64,000 nt of DNA. It comes from Tetrapyrgos nigripes (lineage: Eukaryota > Basidiomycota > Agaricomycetes > Agaricales > Campanellaceae). How positions within the stretch are numbered: the first letter of the stretch is position 1; each line of letters opens with the position of its first letter. The notes beneath the pieces were generated by a model. It saw nothing but the letters and a program-made list of their open reading frames with translations. It had not been told where the DNA came from and ran no database searches. The translations under genes and the position numbers were made by a program. Positions 46,490-57,932 of this stretch are shown here, in pieces. The stretch lies in the NCBI GenBank assembly GCA_013368315.1, contig JAACJM010000100.1, positions 124,001-188,000 of the forward strand. Reading direction: 5' to 3'.

Positions 46490-48030
46490 CCCCCAACCTC
46501 CGTCTGATCCAAAACCTCATCAAACACCTCATAATACCTCTGTATACACAACTTAATAACCATCCCCAACGTCGTCTTATTTTCCGTTATTGCTGCTGTG
46601 TTGGCTGGATTCGTGTTCGTCGCCGTGGCGTTTATGGTGGTAGTGGTTGGCAGAGAGGGAACGAAAGTCGGTGATGGAGGGTTAGCGGGAAGGTTTGAAG
46701 CGTTGGAGTTGGGACTACGAGGAGAGTGGGGAAAGGTGGGTACAGCTGGCGACAACAACCCACTCGAACTCGAACTCGCCTTAATAGGCGTCGGAGGTGC
46801 AGGCGAGAAGGGGTTTCTATACTTCTGGTGAAAATCCTCCAGATCCAGGGCCAGGCGAAATGAGCAAACTCGGCCCAGGCCCATAACCAGCTCCAGGCGA
46901 ACTCGGTCCAGGTGATGGCAACGGCGACGAGCTACCGAGAGAAGACCTCGGAGCACCCATCCCCATCCCCGGCGTTGGCCCCGTCCCTCCAACACTCGGT
47001 GTAAGACACATCTGTACATCCCTAATCGGATTCGTTCCTTTGACGAGATTGGGAGAAAGGACGACAGGGAGATTGTGTGCGTCCTTACGGTTGGAGGCTG
47101 AGCGGAGGTGGACTTCGGGCATTAGGTCTATGTTGGTAGGTGGTGAAAACGGAAGGAGAAAGGGGGTAGGGTTGGGAATAAGGAGAGAAGGGGAGAAAGT
47201 GAGCTCAGGAATAGAGAAAGAAAAAAGAAACCACTCACGCAAATAATGGCTCAACAGAATATACACACACGGCTTCAACTCTGGTAACACTACCTCTGTC
47301 GCGTACATGTTCTCTCCAAACACCGGCTCCGGTAAATCCCTCAAATACTTCTTCAACAGCACTGCAGCTAAAGGAGGTCCTCCTCCAGCTCCTTCCCAGA
47401 TTTCGAACGAAACGACTTGACCACGGTCATAAGCTTCTTGGGCTGCGCGTAAGAGTTGAAAAGAAGGCGAACGACAAAAGAGGCCTTCGACGTTGCTTCG
47501 TCGTTGAGACCGGATTCGGGGAGATATTGGATACAATCCCTAACCACACGAGAAACTGGCCCCTTTTCGCCTTCGAGGTCCATGATGTCTTCGAGTGGGA
47601 CACCAAACGCTGCCAACGAGGAAGCGGAGGAGTGAGTGTTGGGAATGGTGATTTTGGACTCGTTTTTGAGATTCTCCTGATACACGTGGGCGGGATGTCG
47701 ATTTGGGTTAGGAGTACCAGGATGGCGAGTTCGGAGAGCGTGGCGAGGTAGCGCAAGAATTTGGGGGAGATGATGACTCCGGCTAGTGAGAATAGCACTG
47801 TACATGACACATCAGCCATAATTAAGTGGATGGTGGGAAGGGAAAAGGAGTAGGACGAGACATACCTTCAAAAGAATGACGAGTGGACAATGTACTGATG
47901 AGCCTGAGAGAGATGAGTACAATGCCGTTGGGTATGAGAGGAGAAATACGCACCAATGTCTTGAGGTTGTTACAATACTCTCCACTTTGAGCCAGAAAAT
48001 GGACAGACTAGATGTACATAGGACGTGATC
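46490..48030 (-). pseudogene. decayed CRAL-TRIO/RhoGAP protein (Ecm25-like)
   Basis: Read on the minus strand the pieces follow the order of a Rho GTPase-activating protein with a CRAL-TRIO lipid-binding domain. NLKTL and YIVHSSFF (47960-47870) come first, then LFSLAGVIISPKFLRYLATL and LTQIDIPP. Next are VYQENLK, AAFGVPLEDIMDLEGEKG, VVRDCIQYLPESGL, EGLFCRSPSFQLLR, LKKYLRDLPEPVF, HNLPVVLSPNLVKGTNPIRD, and TTLGMVIKLCIQRYYEVFDE near 46560. The pieces lie in different frames. There is a TGA right after YIVHSSFF, a frame change between IDIPP and VYQENLK (about 47690), an 11-bp near-duplication before EGLF (about 47480-47505) and another frame change near 46830. The arginine finger position after GLF is Cys (TGT). 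Sequencing error could explain one lesion, not all. Confidence 0.7.
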
Positions 48031-48251
48031 TGAGGGAAGAGGGGTCAAATGTTGAGTAAAAGGACTCGGAAAGTGGAGAAAGTGACAACCACTCAAATCC
48101 ACCCCAGCCTGGAATATTGTTTTAGACCTCCAACTCGTTCTTTTTCATCCATGGGAGAGTAAAAAAGCTTTGGCTCTCGGACTGAGATTGCTGTCGAGAT
48201 TGTGACTATGATTGCACGAGAGAGAGCAGCCAATGCTTTAGGGAAAGATTG

Positions 48252-48850
48252 TTAGAAGGCATGACGAAAGACGACAAAGAGTCGGTTGTCTCGTTCTCTG
48301 AGCGCCACCTCTCGTTCTGATAGCGCGACGCGGAGCTTGATTCGGGTTTCCGCGCCATTCTGGATCAGATCACTGAGTAGCTTCTGCAATTCTCTGATCT
48401 TCTCTTCACGCTGTTGTGTACCAGTGAGGCTTCGAGGATGGAATGAACTGGTAAGGTGTGCCCTTCGTAGCCAACCCTGATCTGTGGAAGTAGCATTGAC
48501 AGTCAATATTAAGGGGCTTTCAGGAAAGGGAATGAAAGGACACACGGCGAGCTGGCTTATACCTCAACTGAAGTAAATCTCCATCCAAGGAGCTCGAGTC
48601 CATGGTATCTTCTGATGTTGGTATGGGTCGACGTCTAGCAAGGTCGTGTCTGGGTCTTGGCCTTGGTCTGGCAGGCTGGCATAAAATTTGTGGGTGAGTG
48701 CGAGGAACACAACAAAGCACCGGATACATACTGCTGGCCTCTCATGACATTATTGACCTTTATCTCAAGGGGCAAAGAGAGTGGAGACGGAGTAATGGAT
48801 GAAGGGACTGTGTGATCCAAGGCTGTGTCAATCGACTGAAGGTTTGTCAA
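48252..48850 (-). pseudogene. possible 5' exons of the decayed RhoGAP gene or a separate broken gene
   Basis: Coding-like pieces on the minus strand are LPLEIKVNNVMRGQQ (about 48772-48728), PARPRPRPRHDLARRR with MDSSSLDGDLLQLR (48690-48563), and a coiled-coil stretch TQQREEKIRELQKLLSDLIQ then LREVALRERD-like sequence (48420-48270). Splice signals exist (GTATGT, GTATAA donors; CCAG, CACAG acceptors), but phases do not all match. The solo LTR at 48851 interrupts the upstream side directly. Whether these belong to the RhoGAP pseudogene is inferred from order and strand only. Confidence 0.4.
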
Positions 48851-49285
48851 TGTCAAGGTTGCTGATACACTCGATGTCAAACCACCCAGTTTGAGGACAG
48901 ATACAAAGTGATTGATTGAGAGATAGAGATAAAAAGAGAAACAAGTAGGCTGACTATGCTCTACACTGCGTAGTACTGGTATGGAGTGGAGACAAAGTGA
49001 ACGAACTAAAGGATTAGCTAGAATGTCTAGTGGTTTATATAGGAGTAATGAATAAGTGATAGAAGAAAGATAGGAGAAATTGGAGAAAGGTAGGGTAAAG
49101 ATAGGATCGATGGAATGGAAGATTGATTGACAGTTATTATAGAGTTTGACAGGTTCTATAAGGTTTGAAGTCAGTGATATAAGGTTTAAAAGGTTTATTG
49201 AGGAAATGCAATAGATGAGTGATCAAAAAATGGGTTCAATAATGAAGTAGAAGAAGAAGGACAAAGAACTGTAGCAGTTCATGAC
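48851..49285 (-). repeat. solo LTR with perfect 5-bp target duplication GTCAA
   Basis: The unit starts TGTCAAGGTT and ends CAGTTCATGACA, 435 bp, flanked on both sides by GTCAA (48846-48850 and 49286-49290). It is the same family as the solo LTR at 21354, with matching internal segments such as GATTGATTGACAGTTATTAT. The GTAGCAGTTCATGACA end marks its LTR start, so it is in minus orientation. Confidence 0.88.
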
Positions 49286-49688
49286 AGTCAAACTGCCAGT
49301 TTCACGTCAAGGTCCCAACACATCATTATCACAGGTGACTATGTACCTAGATTCCATCAAGGGCTTGCAATTCAGCTTAGTCTTCTTTGGGGAGTAGAAG
49401 ATTTCATCGGAGGTGTTAATGGCAGAACACAGCATGTTGAAGTTGCAGAGGTGGATTGTTGAAAAGGGGTCAATTGCATGTGACTGGCGCGTTCATCAAA
49501 TACATATTGTCGCGTCATTGTGCATGTACAGGGTACTTTCAGCTCTGGGCTGAGTGGTGTCAGGGATTGAGGAATAGAGACGAGGGATAGCTCCCAGGTT
49601 GCTATTCAATACTGTAATGTATTAGATCGTAGTTGCCAAATATAGAATGATATTCACTGAAATCAAACTCATGTTGAAGACAAAGTAG
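49286..49688. other. unassigned spacer between two LTR insertions
   Basis: About 400 bp between a solo LTR and the full gypsy element. No coding motif was found. It may be the flank of the Tnp2 element into which the gypsy element jumped. Confidence 0.35.
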
Positions 49689-50231
49689 TGTCATGAATCG
49701 TTCCCCGCCTATTCATTTCCTTTCTATTCCTTCTCCTTTACTACCTACTTCCCACTTTATTTACTTTAAATCCCATAAACACCAACTATTTCCCATCATC
49801 ATCTATAGTTACCATCTCTACAGATCTATGACTCACACTCTTATCTCCTCCGATTCCTATCTCCATGGACATTCTCACTGTCAATCATTCCTTATGATCC
49901 AGTACCTTCATCTATCCATATTTAACTCATTACTCTCTCGCCCTTGACATTTCCACATGATACCATCTATTATTACTTACTATTTCCCATCTGTTCACAT
50001 TTTACTTATATACCTGTGATCTTTGTAACCTATTCCTTAGTTCGTTCACTTCGTCTCCACTCTGTACTATTACTACGCAGTGTAGAGCCTAGTCAGCTTA
50101 CTACCTCATCTCTCTATCTCTCTCTCTCTCTCTAGATTTCTCTGTCTCTTTTGATCAATCTATTCTCTTGTAACCGGCTTTCTCATATTGTGTGACTTGG
50201 GTGGCTATTGAGTGTACCGACAACCTTGACA
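49689..50231 (+). repeat. 5' LTR of the gypsy element
   Basis: 543 bp, TGTCATGAATCG...CCTTGACA, with a pyrimidine-rich first half and a CT microsatellite near 50110-50135. The base following it is CTTGAAC, not the usual TGG of a tRNA-derived primer-binding site. Confidence 0.95.
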
Positions 50232-51384
50232 CTTGAACAAACTCCCATACACCCACCTCACAACTCAACACGGATCCTTCCATTGTATTAAACCTTCCTA
50301 TTATTCCATCCTTCCCCTACGGTGCCCCCAAGCCCATCAACACTACCCTGTGTGAGGAGCCTCACAGGTTGGCAGGCGTGAACAATCTCAAGGAGTTGTT
50401 GCACAAGGTCATCTTTCGTCTACACAGTTTCGAGACATAAAACCAGACTCGCTGATTCAAGTAGGGTGGTCGACTGACTCTGTAATTGAAATCCTAAAAA
50501 TCCCCTCACCCTGTCTACCCCATTCTCCCAAATTCGCTTCGAACCCACTGTAACCCCTTCTGACTATGAACAGGTTCCATTCCCCCTCCCTCTCAACATC
50601 TTACACACCGAATACTGGGTCTCCCACGGAAGAAACATACAAGCGAATCCTTGGAGTTTCAACTGACACTTCATCTGCATAAGACGTTGGGTGTGGAAAC
50701 TTATCTCAGGTGACGTAGTCCTCTCGATATTTTCATACATAACAGTGAAAGAGGACTTCAGTACAGGAGAAACTGTGGTTCAGATTAGAGGACCTCTATT
50801 CCTCAGAGAATACGTCAACTACTCCCTATCATCACCCTCCCCTGACTATGGGCTACCCTCCTCCTTTATCCTAGGACCCAATTACCTGGCTTAAAGAAGA
50901 ATTAGTATATGACCAGTCGACGATCCGCATCTGCAGACCCGAACCTTCACTGTGCCGACCGACCACATGTATTCCACCCTTCATCATCCCGAGACGCCAC
51001 CTACTTTGCCGAAAATGGTGACAATCCTTGGATTCTGTGCACCGTACAACCGTGCCTAAACAGATATAACACTCAATGACTTACTGCTGAAGAGATCCCA
51101 AGTGGGTTACATGTCATAACCCAACTCCAAGAACTTGCAATTCAAAAGGCACACCCAAACCCAATCCTAAAACTGAATCAGAACAAGGAACCTCTACACC
51201 TACCAACCAACCTTCCAAATCTAACCCAGTACCAGAAACACCTTCCAATAACCCACCAGAACCAGACAACCCCACTTCCCCTCCATCTTCTCCCACCATT
51301 CCGTCCACCAAAGGATCATCTGTAGCCCCTCATCGTCCTCCTACACCTCCTTCTCCAAATCCGTCAGATCCAAACGACTCATTC
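50232..51384 (+). other. long gypsy leader with degenerate coding fragments
   Basis: About 1.15 kb separates the LTR from gag. Broken frames carry EETYKRILGV (about 50620) and DNPWILCTVQPC (about 51020-51055), which resemble peptides found at 12.8-13.3 kb. No primer-binding site beginning with TGG was recognised at its start. Confidence 0.45.
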
Positions 51385-52236
51385 ATGGCTGATACACCTC
51401 CTATCGGGTCGAACGGTACTTCTGAACGAGGAAGAAAACTCGACACCTTCAATGGAGAACGCAGCGAGGCAAAACGATGGTTGGCCTTGTTTAACAACTA
51501 TCTGCGCATGAATAAAAGCAAGTACCCTACTGAGGAAAGTCAAGTTTCGTTATTCCTATCATTCTTCACAGGAGAAAAAGGAGGAGATTGGGCCACGCAG
51601 AGATTAACAGAACGAGATGAAGATGAGGAAGATGAGGAATTGGCGAGCACGCTGGAGAAACGTAGATAGATAACTTTGAAACAGATACGTGATAGGTTCA
51701 AAAGGGATTTCAAAGCTCTCGCCTCGGAAGATGTGGTGAGGACGAAGATTGATTTTGCTAGAATGAAAGGGGCAGATATTAGCAGCTACAACAGCATCTT
51801 CGATACATACAGAGAAGAGTCTGACTTCGGAGAAACGGCATTGTTGGAATTTTATCAGGATGGGTTACCACCCAAACTCCGAGAAGCAGTCAGAAGAATG
51901 TATCCAAAGTGGGATGACTTCAAGGAGTACAAGGAAAGAGCTGTAGAACTCCATTTAGAATGGTTGAAGGAGTGGGAAAGACAAGGGCACTGGAAAACTA
52001 CTTCAACGTTGAAGAGTAGTCCAGGTCCGTCTCAGGGAAGAACGGTAGCAAGCGTCAATGCGCTTATGAATATGGGACCAGGTGCTAACTTGTCTTTCAC
52101 TCCATTGCCCAAGCTGACACCTGATGAAAGAGACCGACTCCAGAAACTAGGAGCATGCTTCGCATGTAGACAAACTGGACACATGAGCAACGAATGTCCG
52201 ACATTCCCAAAAACGTCATCTCAAAACACTTCCTGA
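51385..52236 (+). pseudogene. gypsy gag with zinc knuckle, one internal TAG
   Basis: ATG 51385 opens MADTPPIGSNGTSERGRKLD; the capsid-like region includes DTFNGERSEAKRWLALFNNY and, after the stop, RFKRDFKALASEDVVRTKID. A single in-frame TAG at 51667-51669 splits it; a CAG to TAG change would explain it. The C-terminus has a CCHC knuckle, CFACRQTGHMSNEC (about 52156-52197). The frame closes at TGA 52234-52236. Confidence 0.85.
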
Positions 52237-52712
52237 ACTTTCTCTTCCCGTGCTATTCGAACAGCCGAAACCGTATCTTCACCACCAGTAACGGTAGCTC
52301 AGACATCTTCATCTCGAGACATGATCAAGGATATTTCTGACATGGTTAACAGGGTTAAAGGATTAGAAGGGGAAGAAAAGGAACATGCAACCGTTTATTT
52401 AAAAGACATCATGTCTAAATTGGATTTTTAAATCACTCCTCTGCTACGTCATCAGTAGATTGGTCAGTCTTGCAAATAGGCATGATCAGATGCCTGGAAA
52501 CGTGTATCATAGCAAATCCCCCCATTCTCCATCTGAAAACTAAAACGAAACCCTTGAAATCTGTGGTCGTCGACTCAAGGACCCACCACAAGGATTACCA
52601 AGTCAGGTGGTTAGAACCAATTGGACAATTCAAACCAGTAGCCCAATCAATAATTGCAGGACAACGCTGTCGGATTCCTATGTGATCCTTCCATCGAAGT
52701 TCGGAGGTAACG

Positions 52713-55584
52713 GTGATCTTTACTGAAGACAGTTGTGGAAGAGATACGATCCCAGAACAATTGGAACAAGACGTAATGGAAAAACTGTTAGGAAACGAGG
52801 AAAAGGTAACGATGCTGGACGAGGAGATGTCAGGAACACCAGATCTGAACATCTGTGCAGGGTTCACAAAGGCACAGGAACTTGCAGAGGCAGCCCAGAA
52901 CGTCCAGATCGATATACCTCTTAAAGATAAGATTCCTTCGCAATATCATCAGTTCCTAAGAGTCTTTGACAAACAAACCTCAGATGGGGATATAACAACA
53001 TACACATAAAAAAGGGAGATAAATGGAAAGCGGTGTTTAAAACCAACCACAGTCTTTTTGAACCAACAGTGATGTTCTTTGGTCTTATGAACTCTCCAGC
53101 TACATTCCAAGCGATGATGAACACTCTATTCAAGGACCTGATCAACTCTGGAAAAGTCGTGATTTATATGGATGACATTCTCATATTCATGGGGTCACTG
53201 GAAGAACATCAATACATGGTGAAACAAGTACTTGCACGACTTCAGGATAACAATCTGTACGCTAAACTGGAAAAGTGCACTTTCGAAACTAATTCAGTGG
53301 AGTTCCTTGGCCTTATCGTTTCACACAATACACTGGTGATGGACCCAGTCAAGGTTGAGGGCGTGACCAGATGGCCAATCCCACGCAACGTCAAAGATGT
53401 ACAATCGTTCCTTGGCTTTGGAAACTTCTACCGCCGTTTCATACGTGATTTCTCAAAAATTGCACGGCCACTGTTCAATCTCACGAAAAAGGATCACCCA
53501 TGGAGAAAGCTTTTCAGACACTCAAAGATACGTTCACGTCTTCACCAGTCCTCCTAATGCCCGATCATTCTAAACCGTACCGAGTAGAAGTTGATGCGTC
53601 AGACTACGCTACAGGAGGTATCCTGCAACAACAAGGACCGGATGATAAATGGCATCCCGTAGCTTACCTGTCAAAAGCTTTGTCCGAGACCGAATGGAAT
53701 TACAACATTCACGATAAAGAATTGTTAGTGATCATACGTGGACTTGAAGCCTGGCGACACTACCTGGAGGGCGGACCACATACCATTGAAATCTTAACCG
53801 ATCACAACAACCTTAGATACTTCACTACCGCTCAGAAACTTAGCTGAAGACAAGCAAGAATGGCCTTGTTTTTAACTAGATTCAATTTCACGCTCATTCA
53901 CAAACCTGGGAACCTTAACTGAAGTGACCCACTCTCTCGAAGAGCAGATCATAAAGAGGGGGTCAAAAACGACAACAAAGATAGGGTCTTCCTTGATCCC
54001 AAGTTCTTCAGGATTCGAGCAATGAGGCCAGGAACAGTAACTGCAATCGGAGATACAGAGTTGAAGAGGCGGATTAAAGAATGCCCGAAAGGGACACCGA
54101 AGTCATAAGTGCGTTACAAACCATCTTTAACAACGGACCACACGTGTTGGCAAAAAAATCTACAGGAATGGAATTACAAAGACGGAATCATCTTGTTCTG
54201 AGGGAAGATCTACATCCCAAACGACCAACGACTCAGATGAGACATTGTTAAAATGCATCACGACAACCTTACTGCAGGACATCCGGGACAATTCAAAATG
54301 TACGAACTCGTCAGTAGAGAATTCTGGTGGCCTGGTATGTCAGTATTCATTCGTAACTATGTCGAAGGATGCACTACCTGTCAGTTAACCAAGGCAAATA
54401 ACCACCCGGCGCATGTACCACTGATTCCGAACGAGATACCGGAACAACCTTTTGGCACAATTACAACCGACTTCATCACGGATCTGCCAGAATGTGACAG
54501 CTTCAATGCAATTCACGTCACAGTTGATCGTTCAACAAAAACGGTTGTCATTTCTCCATGCAGAAAAGATATCGATAGCGACAGGACAATTGACCTGTTA
54601 TTCAACAACACTTGGCGACGATACGGCTTGTGGGACAAAATGATATCTGACCGCGGACCTCAATTCGCAAGCCAAGTGATGAAAGAAATATACGCTAAGT
54701 TAGGTATCACTTCGGCACTCAGTACAGCTTATCATCCACAAACAGATGGCGAGACAGAAAGGTTCAACCAAGAACTTGAACAGTACCTTCGAACCTTCTG
54801 CAACTATCGCCAAGACGATTGGGTTAAACACCTACCTTACACCGAATTTTGCCACAATACACGAGCTCATTCAGCAACCAGGAAATCGCTGTTCAAACTT
54901 CTCCGTGGATATCTACCCTGACTCTTCCCTACCATCAATCCGACTTCACACGTACCAAAAGTCGAAGAATGCCTTCAAAACTTGGATACTCTCCGAGAGG
55001 AACTAAAAGCGAGTCTGGCGACAGCGGCAGAATTGATGAAGGAACAAAACAAGGACTATACGAACAAAGGGGGGAAGTTTAAAGTTGGGGACAAGGTATT
55101 GCTAGACGGAAAGAATCTGAAGACAACGAGGCCGAAAGCTAAGTTGGCAAATCGTCGTCACGGTCTGTTCAAAATCACTGACATTATCAGTGAAGTCAAC
55201 TACTGACTCAAATTACCGAATACCTGGTGCATTCATCCAGTTTTCCACGCCTCACTCCTATCGCCGTACAAAGAAACCGAAGCTCATGGAGTGAACTACC
55301 TGGGGGAACCAGCTGAATTACTTCCCGAAGACAATGAATACAATGTGGAAGCAATTCTAGATTCGAAACCAACGAGGAACCATTGGGGAGTACAATACCT
55401 TGTCAAGTGGTTAGACTATGCTGACTCAGAGAATTCATGGGAACCGGCATCAGGATTGACAAAGGTGAAAGAGATGATCGAAACCTTCCATCAACAATAC
55501 CCGAATGCGTATCGACCAAAAAACCTGATACGCCCAGGAACAATGGTGCATTTACTGGGAGTCACCATAGGAGATATATGGTGA
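52713..55584 (+). pseudogene. gypsy pol: RT, RNase H, integrase, chromodomain; many lesions
   Basis: From 52713 a short piece (to about 52980) ends QFLRVFDKQTSD and is joined directly to WGYNNIHIKKGDKWKAVFKTN-type sequence in another frame. The RT fingers and motif A with its catalytic Asp are therefore missing. The palm follows with FFGLMNSPATFQAMMN and IYMDDIL (about 53162-53182). Another frame change near 53500 precedes RNase H (VEVDASDYATGGIL). The integrase region has HHDNLTAGH and CTTC for zinc binding, then TTDFITDLP, SDRGPQF and TDGETERFNQELE for the DDE triad. The chromodomain is near 55335-55500 (VEAILDSK, YLVKWLDYADSENSWEP). Stops at 53845, 53920, 54199, 54238, 54919 and 55204 are all TGA. 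No protease DTG/DSG motif was found between gag and RT. Confidence 0.85.
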
Positions 55585-56407
55585 AGTACTTGTGTGCTTC
55601 AAGCGAAAGCACAACTCTGAGGAGAAACATTGTCATGAATTGCTGGTATTCTATGTCCTTCCCACCCCACTTGACAACCGAACTCAGAATTCCGTCATCA
55701 TTCATCAATCGCATTCCCTCGTTAACATCGTCTCACTGTAACCACACTAATAAATGGCGTTTACTGTCAAACTCGTCTCCGAACGATAACCTGACCAGTT
55801 GTTCGACACTTACATCACACAAGCCAACAACTATAAAAGATTCCTCCCCAGGACAGAGAACAACAGGATAACACCCATCACCCCCAGCCAAACCACAACG
55901 ACTCATACCCTCGCTATTGCAATGTCAACCACTCTCTCTACAACCTCTACTGCTCAAAACACAGCTCTCACACACCCAACGAACAGAGGGCATTGTACGT
56001 ATGGACGACGTTCAGGATGTCAATGTCAACTCTCGAAACAACTGCAAGGATCTCACCACAGATGTAGACACTGCACATGGGGAGGAGAGGATGGACCAGG
56101 GCAATGTATATTGGGGACAGGACATAGAGCTAGATGTATAGCTCATCGAACATCCTTACGGGCAGAACACAGAGGAAACCTTGGATGGGGAGACGGTACC
56201 GTATGGGGAGCACACATCTTCTTGGACAGTACCGACAATGACGGATGGATGGAAGCAGACCAGGTTGGGGTACTGCAACCAACACGACAGAATGGGGCGA
56301 CTTAACAAACTATTGGCCGGAACAGGGAGAATTAGACAGACAACTATGCGAACAATGGGCGAAACACTGGACTAGCACCTTGCCAAGCTCCAGTGAAAGC
56401 TCGTCTT
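55585..56407 (+). other. gypsy 3' internal region of unknown content
   Basis: About 820 bp lie between the pol stop and the polypurine tract. Several frames are open for 70-170 codons, one of them rich in Cys, His, Gly and Arg, but none is clearly the coding one. An extra 3' gene or an untranslated region are both possible. Confidence 0.35.
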
Positions 56408-56417
56408 AAAGAGGGGG
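56408..56417 (+). other. polypurine tract of the gypsy element
   Basis: AAAGAGGGGG lies three bases upstream of the 3' LTR, the usual place of the plus-strand primer. Confidence 0.8.
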
Positions 56418-56420
56418 TAA

Positions 56421-56963
56421 TGTCATGAATTGTTCCCCGCCTATTCATTTCCTTTCTATTCCTTCTCCTTTACTACCTACTTCCCACTTTATTTACTTTT
56501 AATCCCATAAACACCAACTATTTCCCATCATCATCTATAGTTACCATCTCTACAGATCTATGACTCACACTCTTATCTCCTCCGATTCCTATCTCCACAG
56601 ACATTCTCACTGTCAATCATTCCTTATGATCCAGTACCTTCCTCTATCCATATTTAACTCATTACTCTCTTGCCCTTGACGTTTCCACATGATACTGTCT
56701 ATTATTACTTACTATTTCCCATCTGTTCACATTTTACTTATATACCTGTGATCTTTGTAACCTATTCCTTAGTTCGTTCACTTCATCTCCGCTCTGTACT
56801 ATTACTACGCAGTGTAGAGCCTAGTCAGCTTACTACCTCATCTCTCTATCTCTCTCTCTCTCTCTACATTTCTCTGTCTCTTTTGATCAATCTATTCTCT
56901 TGTAACTGGCTTTCTCGTATTGTGTGACTTGAGTGGCTATCGAGTGTACCGACAACCTTGACA
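56421..56963 (+). repeat. 3' LTR of the gypsy element
   Basis: 543 bp, equal in length to the 5' LTR and differing at about 16 positions, mostly transitions. It is followed at once by the target duplication AGTAG and, 12 bp later, by the last codon end of the Tnp2 transposase on the other strand. Confidence 0.95.
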
Positions 56964-57932
56964 AGTAGTACAATTATACTTCATTCATCCTGTACATAGT
57001 ATGCGCGCTGTATAGTCCCCGAATGGTCAATTATGGCCCAGTCTCCATCTGGCACCTGTACCTGACCTATCAGACATTGCACACCCCTCATGTCTAGGAC
57101 CTCATATCTTCCCAATTTCTTGTAATACTCATTGTCATGGAAAGTGACGGTCCGCCTATTTTTCGACAATATCTCTACAACGGCTGCATCATTTGGCTCC
57201 AATCAAGTTGTAGTATTGTTTATTAGTAAAATAGAAAGCATTCGACACTGAATTTGAGATGCCCCGGTGAAGGGTTACTTCGAGGAAGGGGCATTTTGGA
57301 AAACCCCATTTTGCTACATCACCACATGATTTCTTTTCGAAAATTCTGACTACACCAGGAGAGAGAGCAGCCTCAAAAATGGGGGTTGGAACTCACCCTT
57401 CAGCAGTCATAATAAAACTGAGTGAGACATCTGAAAAAGAGTAGCAGAGTGGGGTTTTGCAAAATTCCCATCTACAGAAGAACAACTTGCCTGGGGTATC
57501 GCAACTTGGGTGTCAAAAGCTTTTTATTTTACTACTGAATCTGTCTATAACTTGTTAGAAGCCAAACGATGCAGCCATCATAGAGATACAGTGGTAGAGA
57601 TGCAGTGGAAAAATATCCAGACCATCACTTTCTGTGACAACAAGTAGGTCATTCCGAGACTGTTCTTCTTCTTCAAACCTTCACAGACCTGTATGCCAGT
57701 GAGGAAATACACCTTGTCCTTTGGATGATTGAGTTCAGGGGCAGCTGGAAAAGTGACAGCAAAAATATTTTGCAGTTGACCATAAAATGCTTGCAATTCG
57801 TATTCAGGTAGCTGTTGTTGATTCCATGAATTCATGTCAACCAAGGCATCATACTATGAGGGTATTAGTCTGAATCCGTTGGAAAACTGTAAGGATACCT
57901 CACCCAGATGTATGTTGCATCCTGATGGTCCT

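Larger units (their letters stand above)
49689..56963 (+). mobile_element. Ty3/gypsy chromovirus-type LTR retrotransposon, defective
   Basis: Two 543-bp LTRs (TGTCATGAA...CCTTGACA) bound a 7,275-bp element flanked by the 5-bp duplication AGTAG (49684-49688 and 56964-56968). Inside, in order, are a long leader, gag with a zinc knuckle, a reverse transcriptase piece with IYMDDIL, RNase H, an integrase with HHCC and DDE motifs, a chromodomain, a 0.8-kb tail region and a polypurine tract. That gene order (RT before integrase) and the chromodomain place it among Ty3/gypsy chromoviruses. Coding regions carry stops, frame changes and an internal RT deletion, so it cannot move by itself. The LTRs differ at about 16 of 543 positions. 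Confidence 0.95.

Noticed and set aside
46153..47019. One long minus-strand frame as an independent 288-aa gene
   Set aside because: Its first about 60 and last about 100 residues are low-complexity Gly, Arg and Val translations of repeats. Only the middle part matches the RhoGAP C-terminal region in a shifted frame.
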